NCBI GenBank assembly: GCA_002371825.1
Contig: DFHF01000053.1
Location: 99,804-163,803, forward strand
Direction of reading: 5' to 3'
DNA length: 64,000 nt
From: Ruminococcus flavefaciens
GTDB lineage: Bacteria; Bacillota; Clostridia; Oscillospirales; Ruminococcaceae
Positions 16,854 through 25,193 of the stretch are shown piece after piece (position 1 is the first letter of the stretch; each line of letters starts with the position of its first letter). The notes beneath the pieces are model-generated. The model did not search any database, was not told the origin of the DNA, and was given only the letters and a program-made list of their open reading frames with translations. Position numbers and translations under genes: made by a program.

Positions 16854-17473
16854 TAAAAATACTTTTGGCAGACGATGTACCGATCCTGCGAGCCGGTCTG
16901 AAAGCAGTCATCTCAGGAGACAGCGAGCTTAAAGTCGTCGGCGAGGCCTCTAACGGCAAAGAGGCTTTTGAGATGTCGACCCGCCTGCAGCCGGATGTTG
17001 TGCTTATGGATATGCGTATGCCGGATTTCGACGGCAGCTACGGTACACGTCAGATAAAAGCTGCTCTTCCGGGGATAAAGGTCCTCGTACTGACCACCTT
17101 CGACGATCAGGAAACTGTTGACCGTGCTGTGGCAGCCGGTGCAGACGGCTATATCCTCAAGGAAATGGACAACGATAAGATAGTCAGCTCCATAAAGGCT
17201 GTCGCAGGCGGTATCAATGTATTCTGCGACAATATCTTCCAGTCCATAAAGAGAAATGTTATCCAGCCGGCACCTAAGGACTTCGGACTGACAGAGCGTG
17301 AGGTAAACTTCATACGCCTTATCTGTGACGGCGCTGACAACAAGGAGATCTCAGCAAAGCTTTTTCTTGCCGAAGGAACAGTTCGCAACGGCATTTCCCG
17401 CCTTCTTGAAAAGCTGGACCTGAAGGACCGTACACAGCTTGCAGTTTTTGCAATAAAAAACAATATAGTCTGA
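16850..17473 (+). CDS. NarL/LuxR-family response regulator
   Basis: The gene overlaps the kinase stop in an ATGA. The 207-residue protein has a receiver domain with acidic pocket D8-D9, phospho-acceptor D54 (VVLMDMRMPD), T82-T83 and K104, and a C-terminal LuxR helix-turn-helix (LTEREVNFIRLICDGADNKEISAKLF..). One deviation is TVRNGISRLLEKL, where most members have TVRNHLS/TVKNHVS. It is the cytosolic DNA-binding partner of the kinase; its targets are not evident here. Confidence 0.95.
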   Translation: MIKILLADDVPILRAGLKAVISGDSELKVVGEASNGKEAFEMSTRLQPDVVLMDMRMPDFDGSYGTRQIKAALPGIKVLVLTTFDDQETVDRAVAAGADGYILKEMDNDKIVSSIKAVAGGINVFCDNIFQSIKRNVIQPAPKDFGLTEREVNFIRLICDGADNKEISAKLFLAEGTVRNGISRLLEKLDLKDRTQLAVFAIKNNIV

Positions 17474-17480
17474 CATATCA

Positions 17481-17533
17481 AACTGAGGACCGCCTATTCT
17501 GTTCCGGAATGAAAAGGCGGTCCTCAGTTTTTT
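17481..17533. terminator. Terminator of the two-component operon
   Basis: The 14-bp stem ACTGAGGACCGCCT / AGGCGGTCCTCAGT is followed by TTTTTT. It is placed to serve the convergent gene as well. Confidence 0.88.
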
Positions 17534-17555
17534 ATTTAAAAGCAAATACTTTGAT

Positions 17556-18140
17556 CTATTTATTGATCCCACCTGCGGTCATTCGTCTTATAAGCACAGC
17601 CCCGTTATCCCTGAGCCATTTGTGCCACTTGTCGTAATCCGGAAAGATACGGTAGACCTCAGCATAGAACGCTTTGGAATGATCCATATGAAGCCGGTGA
17701 CAGAGCTCATGGACAACTACTGAATCAAGAACCTCCGGCGGCGCCGCCATGAGCAGGCAGTTGAAATTCAGGTTCCCCTTCGATGTACAGCTCCCCCACT
17801 TTGTCTTCTGATTCCTTATAATTATCCTGCCGTAGGAAACTCCCAGTTTTTCTGCGTAAAGCTTCACTCTCCCCGGTATGATCTCTGCGGCCTGCTGTGC
17901 CATAGCTTTTATATCCTGAGCTGTAAAGGGCGGCAGCTGTTCCAGCTCACGATTGCGCCGGATAGCTCTTTCGGTATGAGTTCTTATCCACTTTTCGCTT
18001 TTAATTATAAAATCTTCAATATCTTTATATGAACAGCGCAGAGGCACTCTGACGATAAGATGTCCGTCATCAGCTATCTGCAAGGCAAGAGTTTTCCGTC
18101 TGCTGCGGATGATCTCCGTATCCTGTCTAATGCTTTCCAA
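17556..18140 (-). CDS. YgjP-like metal-dependent hydrolase (DUF45 / M48-like)
   Basis: The protein has 194 residues and starts at a TTG (18138-18140) ten bases after AAGGAG. The zinc site is explicit: HELCH at 144-148 and the third ligand H154 in HMDHSKAF, preceded by the family signature KTKWGSCTSKGNLNFN. YgjP proteins are cytosolic, SprT/M48-related presumed metalloproteases of uncertain substrate. The C-terminal FPDYDKWHKWL is also typical. It is monocistronic, with a dispersed repeat 50 bp upstream. Confidence 0.9.
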   Translation of the reverse strand: MESIRQDTEIIRSRRKTLALQIADDGHLIVRVPLRCSYKDIEDFIIKSEKWIRTHTERAIRRNRELEQLPPFTAQDIKAMAQQAAEIIPGRVKLYAEKLGVSYGRIIIRNQKTKWGSCTSKGNLNFNCLLMAAPPEVLDSVVVHELCHRLHMDHSKAFYAEVYRIFPDYDKWHKWLRDNGAVLIRRMTAGGINK

Positions 18141-18190
18141 TCTTGAATATCTCCTTTTTAGTCAATGCCTGATAAAATGCAGGCTGCTTT

Positions 18191-18276
18191 TATTGATGTA
18201 CCAATTAAATCCTGAAGAATAGATGCGCAGCAAAAAGACAAGCAGATAATTTCAAGAGATAGTTGGTACATCAATA
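18191..18276. repeat. MITE-like dispersed repeat, copy 3 (internally deleted, 86 bp)
   Basis: Both ends are intact: TATTGATGTACCAATTA on the left and TAGTTGGTACATCAATA on the right, a near-perfect inverted repeat. About 41 bp of the interior is missing, with CGCAG at the junction, the short direct repeat that flanks this segment in full copies. Flanking TA on both sides fits a TA target. Confidence 0.85.
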
Positions 18277-18381
18277 ATAATACCGTGGAAAAACGTATCT
18301 GTCAATAGCCTTCACTGTATCAGCGCTGTCCGTAATTTATATATTTCTTCCCTTTTCTGTATTTTTATGATATAATGAATG

Positions 18382-18609
18382 CAAAGCACGCATTGAGACT
18401 TAAAAAAATATTTCGGGATGCCGGGGGAGCGGCATCCCATACAAAATATCTATGTGATATGGCCAGATTGTAGGGGCGCCCATTGGGCGCCCGTGAATGG
18501 TCTCATGTTTTACCTGATAATGCGAACGAAAAGCACTCATTGAGACTTTAAAAAAAAATTACAGGATGCCGGGGCGGCATCCACTGCAAAATATCTTTGT
18601 AAAATTGGC
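18382..18609. repeat. Direct repeat pair with GC-rich palindromes
   Basis: Two copies of an about 80-bp unit (18382-18460 and 18530-18609) begin AAAGCAC.CATTGAGACTT. Each holds a GGATGCCG...CGGCATCC hairpin and ends CAAAATATCT.TGT. Between them lies TGTAGGGGCGCCCATTGGG (palindrome 18473-18493), related to the repeats at 54737-55165. No gene lies between 18277 and 18667. Confidence 0.75.
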
Positions 18610-18667
18610 AATTATATATATCTTATCCGGCTTTAAAATCAGTTCAAAAAATTTTTTTGAAAATTTT

Positions 18668-18696
18668 TGTAACGTTTCTGAATCTCAAACGTCTAA
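18668..18696 (+). promoter_or_regulatory. Putative ECF-type promoter of the sigma operon
   Basis: TGTAAC (18668-18673), a 16-base spacer and CGTCTAA (18690-18696) resemble the AAC / CGTC architecture of ECF sigma promoters and sit 33 bases before the sigma gene. Autoregulation is likely; inferred. Confidence 0.6.
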
Positions 18697-18728
18697 CTGA
18701 CAGAAGACCAGGAAAGGAGGTGCGATGA

Positions 18729-19223
18729 TTGGATAAAAAAACTGCTGAAAAATTATATGATACCTGCTATATGCAAGTGTATTCCTATGTGATGACTTTA
18801 GCTAAAGACCAGCATAAAGCTCAGGAAATAACTCAGGAGACCTTTTTCAAGGCGATAACTGCCAAACAGACTTTCCGGGGAGAATCCGAATGTTATTCAT
18901 GGCTCTGTGCAATAGCAAAAAATCTTTTTATAGATTCCACAAGAAAGTCCTCACGTTATCAGGACGAGCCTGACGAGACGATCGCAGACAGCGGAACTGA
19001 TATAGAGCAGGGCATTATAGATTCTGAAACCTCTTTCAGGATACATATGCTGCTGCACGATATGGAAGATCCATATAAAGAGGTCTTCGAGCTTCGTGTA
19101 TTCGGAGAGCTCTCCTTTGCACAGATAAGCTCAATATTCCGGAAAACCGAATCATGGGCAAGAGTAACCTTTCACCGTGCCAGATTGAAACTTATAGAAA
19201 GGATGAAAGATAATGAAATATAA
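18729..19223 (+). CDS. ECF RNA polymerase sigma factor
   Basis: The protein has 164 residues and starts with TTG (18729-18731), eight bases after AGGAGG; a nearby ATG at 18725 is out of frame and stops at once. Region 2 (QEITQETFFKAI...ECYSWLCAIAKNLFIDSTRK) and region 4 (YKEVFELRVFGELSFAQISSIFRKTESWARVTFHRARLKL) are clear. It recruits RNA polymerase to stress-type promoters and is held by the anti-sigma factor encoded next, with which it overlaps by 11 bases. Confidence 0.93.
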   Translation: MDKKTAEKLYDTCYMQVYSYVMTLAKDQHKAQEITQETFFKAITAKQTFRGESECYSWLCAIAKNLFIDSTRKSSRYQDEPDETIADSGTDIEQGIIDSETSFRIHMLLHDMEDPYKEVFELRVFGELSFAQISSIFRKTESWARVTFHRARLKLIERMKDNEI

Positions 19224-20208
19224 CTGTGATATGATATCCGATCTTATCCCGCTGTATATTGATAATGTATGCAGTCAGTCCAGCCGGCAGGCTATAGAAG
19301 AACACCTCAGCGAGTGCGCCTCATGCCGGGAGCTTTGCGAAAGCATGAGAGGAAGCAACACGATCCTCGACCAGAATATATCCAGGGAGCGTGACGAAGT
19401 CCTTGTGAAGCAGGCAAAATTCTTCAAAAGACGCAGCGCCATAGCCGGCAGCATTATCGGAGCTGTATTCGCACTTCCGATACTCATATGTCTTATAGTA
19501 AATTTAGCCACAGGAGCCGGACTTACCTGGTTCTTCATAGTTCTTGCGGCTATGTTCATTCCCGCCTCGCTTATAATAGTCCCGCTTATGGCCTACGAGG
19601 ATAAATTCTTCTGGACCATAGTTTCATTCACTGCAAGCCTCCTGCTCCTTCTGGGAGTCTGCTGCATCTATTCCGGCGGAAGCTGGTTCCTGACCGCAGC
19701 CACGTCAGTACTTTTCGGACTGACACTGCCTTTTATGCCATTTATAGTAACGGCCAGACCTGTGGCAAAACGTATCGGCAATAACAAGGGGCTTCTCCTT
19801 GTGGCATCATACACCGTGACCTACCTTCTTATGATGATCTGTATAGGCCTGAAAAACGGCTCTGAAGATTTCTTCCGCATTGCCGCAGCCTACTCCATCT
19901 CACCTATGATATTTATGTGGGGACTGTTTGCACTTATCCGTCTTCCGAAATGGAACGGCCTTCTGAAAGCTGCTTCATGCATACTCTTCTCAGCTGTAGT
20001 ATTCTTCTTCTCAGATACGATAGTCCTTCTCACATATGCCGGCAGAACATATATCCCTGAGCTTACCTTCTCTACGGCTACACCTGAAAAAGCAAACGGC
20101 GCACTGTGCTGGTCAGTACTTGCTGCCGGAGTTGTATTGTCATTCTTATTTGCAATAGCAGGCATTATCAGATCCATAAAAAACAATAAAAAGGAGATAT
20201 CAAAATGA
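19213..20208 (+). CDS. Zinc-finger anti-sigma factor, multi-pass membrane protein
   Basis: The 331-residue protein has an N-terminal anti-sigma zinc finger with H31-x3-C35-x2-C38 and an upstream C5 (MKYNCDMISDLIPLYIDN), the ZAS/zf-HC2 pattern that binds the ECF sigma. About eight to nine hydrophobic helices follow from residue 75 to the C-terminus and end in a Lys-rich tail. It overlaps the sigma gene and is coupled to the lipoprotein gene by an ATGA. The long membrane region suggests direct sensing of the bilayer or of a membrane-active compound (inference). Confidence 0.88.
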   Translation: MKYNCDMISDLIPLYIDNVCSQSSRQAIEEHLSECASCRELCESMRGSNTILDQNISRERDEVLVKQAKFFKRRSAIAGSIIGAVFALPILICLIVNLATGAGLTWFFIVLAAMFIPASLIIVPLMAYEDKFFWTIVSFTASLLLLLGVCCIYSGGSWFLTAATSVLFGLTLPFMPFIVTARPVAKRIGNNKGLLLVASYTVTYLLMMICIGLKNGSEDFFRIAAAYSISPMIFMWGLFALIRLPKWNGLLKAASCILFSAVVFFFSDTIVLLTYAGRTYIPELTFSTATPEKANGALCWSVLAAGVVLSFLFAIAGIIRSIKNNKKEISK

Positions 20209-21020
20209 AAAGATCAGCTAAACTTTTTATAATACTCGCTTCCGCTGTAATAGCCTTCTGCTTTGCAGGCTGCGTGATGTTAAACGATACATACAAGAAC
20301 GGAGATGAATATTCCGCCGGGAACACAGAATTTGACGGCAGCAGGATCAAGTCACTTGATATAAGCTGGCGCTCCGGAAGCATTACTGTTTCAAGACATG
20401 ATAAGGATACCGTCACCGTAACAGAAAGCTGCGGAAGCGATCTTAAGAAAGAGCAGGAGGTCCATACCTGGCTGGACGGAAATGTGCTCCGTATACAGTT
20501 CTGCAAGTCCGGAGAGCCCTTCTTCTTCAAGATGTCTGAAAAGAAGCTTGAAATAAAGATACCCAGAGATATGGAGCTGGATGAGCTCAGCTGCAGCAGT
20601 GCATCAGGAGATATGTTTTTCGAGGATATTGCCGCTGATACTATAAACTGTGCATCTGCCTCCGGCGATATAACCATCGAACAAAAGGGTGAATCCTCAT
20701 CCATTAAGGCTGCGGCTTCATCTGGCGATATTGACATAACATCGGATAAAACTGACAAAATAGAGGCAAACAGCTCAAGCGGAGAGATCGTGCTTCGCCT
20801 TAACAGTATGCCTGCCGAAACTGAGGCCGCATCAGCCTCCGGTGATGTTAAGTTATTTGTTCCCGAAAATGCAGACTTTACTGCAAAAGTAGCTGCTGCA
20901 TCAGGAGACTTTGATTCAGATATGCCCCTTGTTAAGGAAGACGGCAGATACATCAGCGGAGACGGCTCAAACAAGATAAATATCAGCACTGCCTCAGGTG
21001 ATATATCCATCGAGAACTGA
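20205..21020 (+). CDS. Lipoprotein with DUF4097 beta-repeat domain
   Basis: The 271-residue protein has a lipoprotein signal with lipobox FAGC (cysteine near residue 23). The rest is a DUF4097 repeat domain: strands about 19-22 residues apart each carry S-[AS]-S-G-[DE] turns (at least six copies), which predict a right-handed beta-helix or solenoid on the outer face of the membrane. DUF4097 proteins commonly lie in sigma/anti-sigma operons, as here. Its role may be envelope-stress sensing or protection. The ATGA overlap shows coupling with the anti-sigma gene. Confidence 0.87.
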   Translation: MKRSAKLFIILASAVIAFCFAGCVMLNDTYKNGDEYSAGNTEFDGSRIKSLDISWRSGSITVSRHDKDTVTVTESCGSDLKKEQEVHTWLDGNVLRIQFCKSGEPFFFKMSEKKLEIKIPRDMELDELSCSSASGDMFFEDIAADTINCASASGDITIEQKGESSSIKAAASSGDIDITSDKTDKIEANSSSGEIVLRLNSMPAETEAASASGDVKLFVPENADFTAKVAAASGDFDSDMPLVKEDGRYISGDGSNKINISTASGDISIEN

Positions 21021-21081
21021 ATACCGCAATTACAGTATCCGCTTTGACCTTCTTCATCATACCCAAAATACTGTAAGATAA

Positions 21082-21117
21082 AAAAGGCGATGTTTACAAT
21101 TGTAAGCATCGCCTTTT
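21082..21117 (+). terminator. Terminator of the ECF sigma operon
   Basis: AAAAGGCGATG pairs with CATCGCCTTTT around a 14-base loop and is followed by TC. It lies 60 bases after the operon and may work for both strands. Confidence 0.8.
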
Positions 21118-21152
21118 CATGTAAAGCAGTTATCTGCTGTCCCATTACAAAA

Positions 21153-23027
21153 TTACAAAATTACAAACCCTATCCTTCTTGTGCAGATAAGAAGGATAAC
21201 TTTTTTTTCAATAAGCATCTGTCTCAGAAGTGTAAGATCAAATGCGTCAAGACGGTCATCCTGACAAAGATCAGCTTTTCTCCAGTCCGCCGGGGCAGCT
21301 GTTCTTCCCAGCAGGAAGTTCTGGAGATATACTGCATCAGCAATATTCAGCTCACCGTCACCGTTTATATCGCCGTAAACATCGCTGACAATGATCTCTG
21401 CGCCCATAACAGGTTCATCCATAGTACCGCCGTCCACTTCAAACTCGGACTTTAATTTTGATGTGTCCGTTTCAAGTATATAGTCTCCGGCAGGAATATA
21501 TGAAAGTGAAGCATTGGTATCAAAATCCGGGAACTTATTGTTATTCGGTACAGCCTGTGTTCTTGATGTTACTACTGTACCCGTTGTCTGATGCTCGCAG
21601 TTCACGAATGAATCATTGAAGCTCTTTATTGTACCGCCGGATTTTATTACAGTGCAGTCATCACAGTTTTCAAAGAGATTGTACTCCGAGAAGAAATACG
21701 AATTTGCTCTGGAATCCTGACCCACATCTGTCTGATGCTCATAGATATTGTTATAGAGGTGTATATTGGCCTGTCTTGCCATCGGACCTCTTGCGGCACA
21801 GTCCTTCCAGTAGTTGTTATGGAAGCTTATATTGTACTGAAGATTACTGTCATTTGCTCCCACAAGATTGGTCTTGTGATAGCCTTCATAGTAGTTATAG
21901 CTGTTTGTAAAATACTGGCCTCTCTTGAAATCGCAGGCACCGTCTCCCTGTTTCTTGTCGGACTCTGCCGGCTTTTCTATATTCGGAACATAGAATTCAT
22001 TGTTATGTATCCAGCATCTCTCAACAGAAGCTGTGACCACACCGTTTACCTGTACTCCCTCCATGCCGATAGCATCCTCAGGAACATTTCTGAAAGCTAT
22101 ATTCCTTACCTCAAAGCTCTTGCCGAACTCAGGAGCCGCTTCTTCACAGATGAAATGAAGTCCCCAGCCATTGATACAAGCATCTGTGCCAATGCCCTCT
22201 ATTGTGATATCCTTTCCGGATCTCATTCTTGCCATAAAGCCGTTGTCGCCCTTTAGTCCTCCGAAATCAGTGGTATTATAGGCAGTCAGGCCATAAGGTG
22301 CAGTAACGTTTCCGACAATACGGATTACAAGCGGTGTACCGTCCTCGGCAAGCTTTCTGATTATCCCGCTGTTGGTGTTTACAACTGTGCTGCCGTTTGA
22401 AGTCTTTCCGCCGCCGGCATCCTGTCCTGCTGAATTGAGGATATTTCCTATACCCGATACAGTTGTACCGTCCTTTGAGGTCACTGAAACAGTGTCCTTA
22501 TTTTCGTCTGTGACATAGAGGACGATCGCATTCGGCTTCAGCTCACCGCTGTCAGTATAAGCTCCAACTCCTTCAGAATAGTTAAAATGAGCGTAGCCTG
22601 AACGGTCCTGAGCAGCTACACTTATATTGCTCTTTGTGAAACTGCCCTTGGATGTACTGATAGTCACTGAATAACTTCCAGCCTTTAAGCCCGGGATATC
22701 AACTCTTATACCCTGACCTGTATCTCTTACAAGGTATAAAAGATCGTCTGCTGATAGACTTCCCGTTGAAGGGCCGCTGTAGGAAATACCGGTCACATCT
22801 GAGCTGCTCAACCCCGACACGACCATGTAAAGCATTTCATTCCAGCCGCCTGCGCTCTCGACCTTTACACTGTCAGTCTCTCCGCTGTCACTCTGTGCCG
22901 CAGATGCAGTAATTGCAGAGCCTGCTCCGTCATTAAGCAAGCCTCCACGGTCTCCTGCCGTCATTGCAGCAATAAAAACTGCCGCAACAAGTGCTGCTTT
23001 TCTTTTTTTGGTGATATGATCTTTCAT
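21153..23027 (-). CDS. Secreted pectate lyase (PL1-like) with dockerin
   Basis: The start at 23027 (AAGGGG site) begins a signal peptide (MKDHITKKRKAALVAAVFIAAMTAG), giving 624 residues. After an N-terminal beta-sandwich-like module (about 45-180) comes a right-handed beta-helix of the PL1 type. Key segments are ITIEGIGTDACINGWGL, the Ca-site region DGACDFKRG and NYWKDCAARGPMARQ with the catalytic-type Arg. A C-terminal type I dockerin (DINGDGELNIADAVYLQNFL, then a diverged second loop DLCQDDRLDAFDL) precedes a short hydrophobic tail. It should cleave de-esterified pectin outside the cell. The frame stays open upstream and a second SD-ATG pair (about 23153) in frame lies before the signal peptide. 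Confidence 0.9.
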   Translation of the reverse strand: MKDHITKKRKAALVAAVFIAAMTAGDRGGLLNDGAGSAITASAAQSDSGETDSVKVESAGGWNEMLYMVVSGLSSSDVTGISYSGPSTGSLSADDLLYLVRDTGQGIRVDIPGLKAGSYSVTISTSKGSFTKSNISVAAQDRSGYAHFNYSEGVGAYTDSGELKPNAIVLYVTDENKDTVSVTSKDGTTVSGIGNILNSAGQDAGGGKTSNGSTVVNTNSGIIRKLAEDGTPLVIRIVGNVTAPYGLTAYNTTDFGGLKGDNGFMARMRSGKDITIEGIGTDACINGWGLHFICEEAAPEFGKSFEVRNIAFRNVPEDAIGMEGVQVNGVVTASVERCWIHNNEFYVPNIEKPAESDKKQGDGACDFKRGQYFTNSYNYYEGYHKTNLVGANDSNLQYNISFHNNYWKDCAARGPMARQANIHLYNNIYEHQTDVGQDSRANSYFFSEYNLFENCDDCTVIKSGGTIKSFNDSFVNCEHQTTGTVVTSRTQAVPNNNKFPDFDTNASLSYIPAGDYILETDTSKLKSEFEVDGGTMDEPVMGAEIIVSDVYGDINGDGELNIADAVYLQNFLLGRTAAPADWRKADLCQDDRLDAFDLTLLRQMLIEKKVILLICTRRIGFVIL

Positions 23028-23132
23028 ATTTTTTCCCCTTTTCTGATCCGCATCTTCACCGTTTTTTATTTTACAGCACATATCCTCCGTATACAATGAC
23101 AGATAATACTTGATAACTGATATATTATGCTC

Positions 23133-23171
23133 GAAACATAGATATCCAAGCATAATATCCCTCCTCGACCC
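23133..23171 (-). promoter_or_regulatory. Inverted repeat around an upstream in-frame start of the pectate lyase gene
   Basis: ATATTATGCT and AGCATAATAT form a 10-bp inverted repeat with a 17-base loop that covers the ATG of a possible leader start (GAGGAGGG site) in frame with the lyase. It could form an RNA hairpin controlling access to that start. Confidence 0.35.
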
Positions 23172-23222
23172 GCCTGTGATTTCCGGAGAGCTCCGGTTAA
23201 AAAAAGAGCCCACAAAAATTAA

Positions 23223-23248
23223 GAGCGCTCATTTATTCATGAGCGCCC
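23223..23248 (-). terminator. Terminator of the XRE-UDP-glucose dehydrogenase gene
   Basis: On the minus strand GCGCTCAT / ATGAGCGC with a 6-base loop is followed by TCTTAATTTTTG. Confidence 0.75.
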
Positions 23249-23262
23249 TATCCGGATTTTTT

Positions 23263-24753
23263 TTAATCTCTCTGGAAAAGATCTCTTGTATAGACTTTTT
23301 CTGATACGTCATCAAGTACGGAATCATAACGGTTTGCAACGATACATCCGCACATTTTCTTGAATTTCTTAAGGTCATTCACTACTCGTGAGCCAAAGAA
23401 TGTGCTTCCGTTTTCAAGGGTAGGCTCGTAGATGACTATTGTTGCACCCTTAGCCTTTATGCGCTTCATAACTCCCTGAATAGATGACTGACGGAAATTA
23501 TCGCTGTTTGACTTCATAGTCAGACGGTATACACCCACTACTACCTGCTTCTCCATGTCACTGTCAAACTGATTATTATCCGCATAATTATAGTAGCCTG
23601 CCATTTCAAGCACACGGTCAGCGATAAAGTCCTTTCTGGTGCGGTTTGATTCAACTATAGCAGTCATCATATTCTGTGGAACGTTCTGATAGTTTGCAAG
23701 AAGCTGCTTGGTGTCCTTAGGGAGACAGTATCCGCCGTAGCCGAATGACGGGTTGTTGTAGTAGTCACCTACACGAGGGTCAAGACAAACTCCCTTGATG
23801 ATATTGGCAGTGTTGAGGTCCTTTACCTCAGCGTATGTGTCAAGCTCATTGAAATAGCTTACACGGAGTGCAAGATAGGTGTTCACAAAGAGCTTTGTAG
23901 CCTCAGCCTCAGTTGTTGCCATAAACAGTACTGGGATATCAGTCCTTACTGCACCCTGCTGAAGAAGTGCAGCGAATGTCTTTGCGGCCTCTGTATTCTT
24001 CTCATCAGAACCTACTATTATACGGCTTGGATAGAGATTATCATAGAGAGCCTTTGACTCACGGAGAAACTCCGGACTGAAGATAATATTATCCATGCCC
24101 ATTTTCTCACGGACCTGTACTGTGTAGCCCACAGGGATAGTGGACTTTATGACTACAACAGGCTTCTTTTTGCAGTCCGCAGTTACCTTTTTGATAAGGG
24201 CAAGAACTGACTCAACGGCTGAACAATCGAAGAAATTTGTCTTCGGGTCATAATTAGTAGGAGCTGCAACGATAATAAAATCTGCGTCCTTGTATGCAGA
24301 CTCGCCGTCAGTAGTTGCTGTAAGGGAAAGCCCCCTCTCCTCATGCTCGGCAAGGTATTTCTCAATGTAGTCATCCTGGATAGGACTTGTCCAGTTGTTT
24401 ATCTTCTCAACCTTTTCAGGAACTATATCCACAGCGGTAACATCATTGTGCTGCGAGAGAAGAACTGCCAGTGAAAGTCCCACATAGCCTGTACCGGCTA
24501 CTGCTATCTTCATGCGCCCGACCGCTGAAGTCTCAGCAGCATCGTCCTCAAAAAGAGGATCGCAGTCGAATCCGAGAACTTCTGAAAGCGCCAGAAGCTG
24601 GTCTACAGAAGGGGTATAGTCCTTATTTTCAAGGCGGGTGAACATTGTACGGTTGATGCCTGTCCGCTCAGCAAGAACGGTCTGTGACATTCCCAATGCC
24701 TTTCTCTTGCTTATAACAGTTTCAGCCAGTTTTTCCAGGGAAAGATGCTTCAT
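23263..24753 (-). CDS. UDP-glucose/GDP-mannose-type dehydrogenase fused to N-terminal XRE helix-turn-helix
   Basis: AGGAGG seven bases before the ATG supports the full 496-residue fusion. Residues 6-66 are an XRE/Cro-type HTH (MSQTVLAERTGINRTMFTRLE...). After a 14-residue linker the dehydrogenase begins at M81 with the Rossmann motif MKIAVAGTGYVG. Catalytic C343 lies in FGYGGYCLPKDTKQ, with the family KSTIPVGYT and PEFLRESKALYDN segments. The enzyme should oxidise UDP-glucose (or a related NDP-sugar) to the uronate with 2 NAD+, supplying acidic polysaccharide precursors. The HTH implies autoregulation: palindromes TGTCATT-N3-AATGACA and a partial second copy lie upstream. Confidence 0.92.
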   Translation of the reverse strand: MKHLSLEKLAETVISKRKALGMSQTVLAERTGINRTMFTRLENKDYTPSVDQLLALSEVLGFDCDPLFEDDAAETSAVGRMKIAVAGTGYVGLSLAVLLSQHNDVTAVDIVPEKVEKINNWTSPIQDDYIEKYLAEHEERGLSLTATTDGESAYKDADFIIVAAPTNYDPKTNFFDCSAVESVLALIKKVTADCKKKPVVVIKSTIPVGYTVQVREKMGMDNIIFSPEFLRESKALYDNLYPSRIIVGSDEKNTEAAKTFAALLQQGAVRTDIPVLFMATTEAEATKLFVNTYLALRVSYFNELDTYAEVKDLNTANIIKGVCLDPRVGDYYNNPSFGYGGYCLPKDTKQLLANYQNVPQNMMTAIVESNRTRKDFIADRVLEMAGYYNYADNNQFDSDMEKQVVVGVYRLTMKSNSDNFRQSSIQGVMKRIKAKGATIVIYEPTLENGSTFFGSRVVNDLKKFKKMCGCIVANRYDSVLDDVSEKVYTRDLFQRD

Positions 24754-24779
24754 AACGATACCTCCTGATATATTATCCT

Positions 24780-24796
24780 TGTCATTGATAATGACA
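24780..24796. promoter_or_regulatory. Palindromic operator candidate for the XRE-dehydrogenase
   Basis: TGTCATTGATAATGACA is a perfect 7-3-7 palindrome about 20-35 bases downstream of the predicted transcription start, and 27 bases before the start codon. A related partial palindrome (GTCATTATCAGCGAC) lies at 24912-24926. Confidence 0.6.
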
Positions 24797-24822
24797 TTTA
24801 TTCCAATAGATATAATACATAT

Positions 24823-24851
24823 ATTATATCAGCAGTCTTTTATAATGTCAA
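24823..24851 (-). promoter_or_regulatory. Consensus promoter of the XRE-dehydrogenase gene
   Basis: Minus-strand TTGACA (24846-24851), 17-bp spacer, TATAAT (24823-24828). Confidence 0.8.
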
Positions 24852-24910
24852 TAGATTTTCTGCAATTAATTTCATTGACCTCTGAAATTTTATACAAGTC
24901 AGGGCCATAA

Positions 24911-24927
24911 TGTCATTATCAGCGACA
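24911..24927. promoter_or_regulatory. Second, diverged palindrome upstream of the dehydrogenase promoter
   Basis: TGTCATTATCAGCGACA shares its outer bases with the site at 24780 and has the inverted ends TGTC/GACA. It is placed 60 bases upstream of the -35 box. Confidence 0.4.
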
Positions 24928-24957
24928 TAATATTCTGATTTATGTAGACTGTCTGCT

Positions 24958-25018
24958 GTAAGTTGCATTTTTTATGGGGTAAGTTGCATTGACAGCAGAG
25001 TTGCGTTTGTGTTATCAT
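24958..25018 (+). promoter_or_regulatory. Two LytTR-type direct repeats next to a promoter
   Basis: GTAAGTTGCA occurs at 24958 and 24979, exactly 21 bp apart, and abuts TTGACA (24989-24994), an 18-bp spacer and TATCAT (25013-25018) reading toward the MBL gene. The same decamer in reverse orientation occurs three times at 27141-27192. The sites may also serve the divergent dehydrogenase gene. Confidence 0.65.
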
Positions 25019-25193
25019 ATACATGATACAAACAGCAGGCCTGCTAAGGGGAGCCACCTCCGGCGGAACACCGGTTACATTTACGAGGCTGTAATTTCAG
25101 GCCCGGTAACCATATTTCCCGTTAAAGAAAGCAGCCTAATTGCAGCACCCGCTGTATATAAAAGCAAATATCCATTGAAAGAGCTGATCCCTT

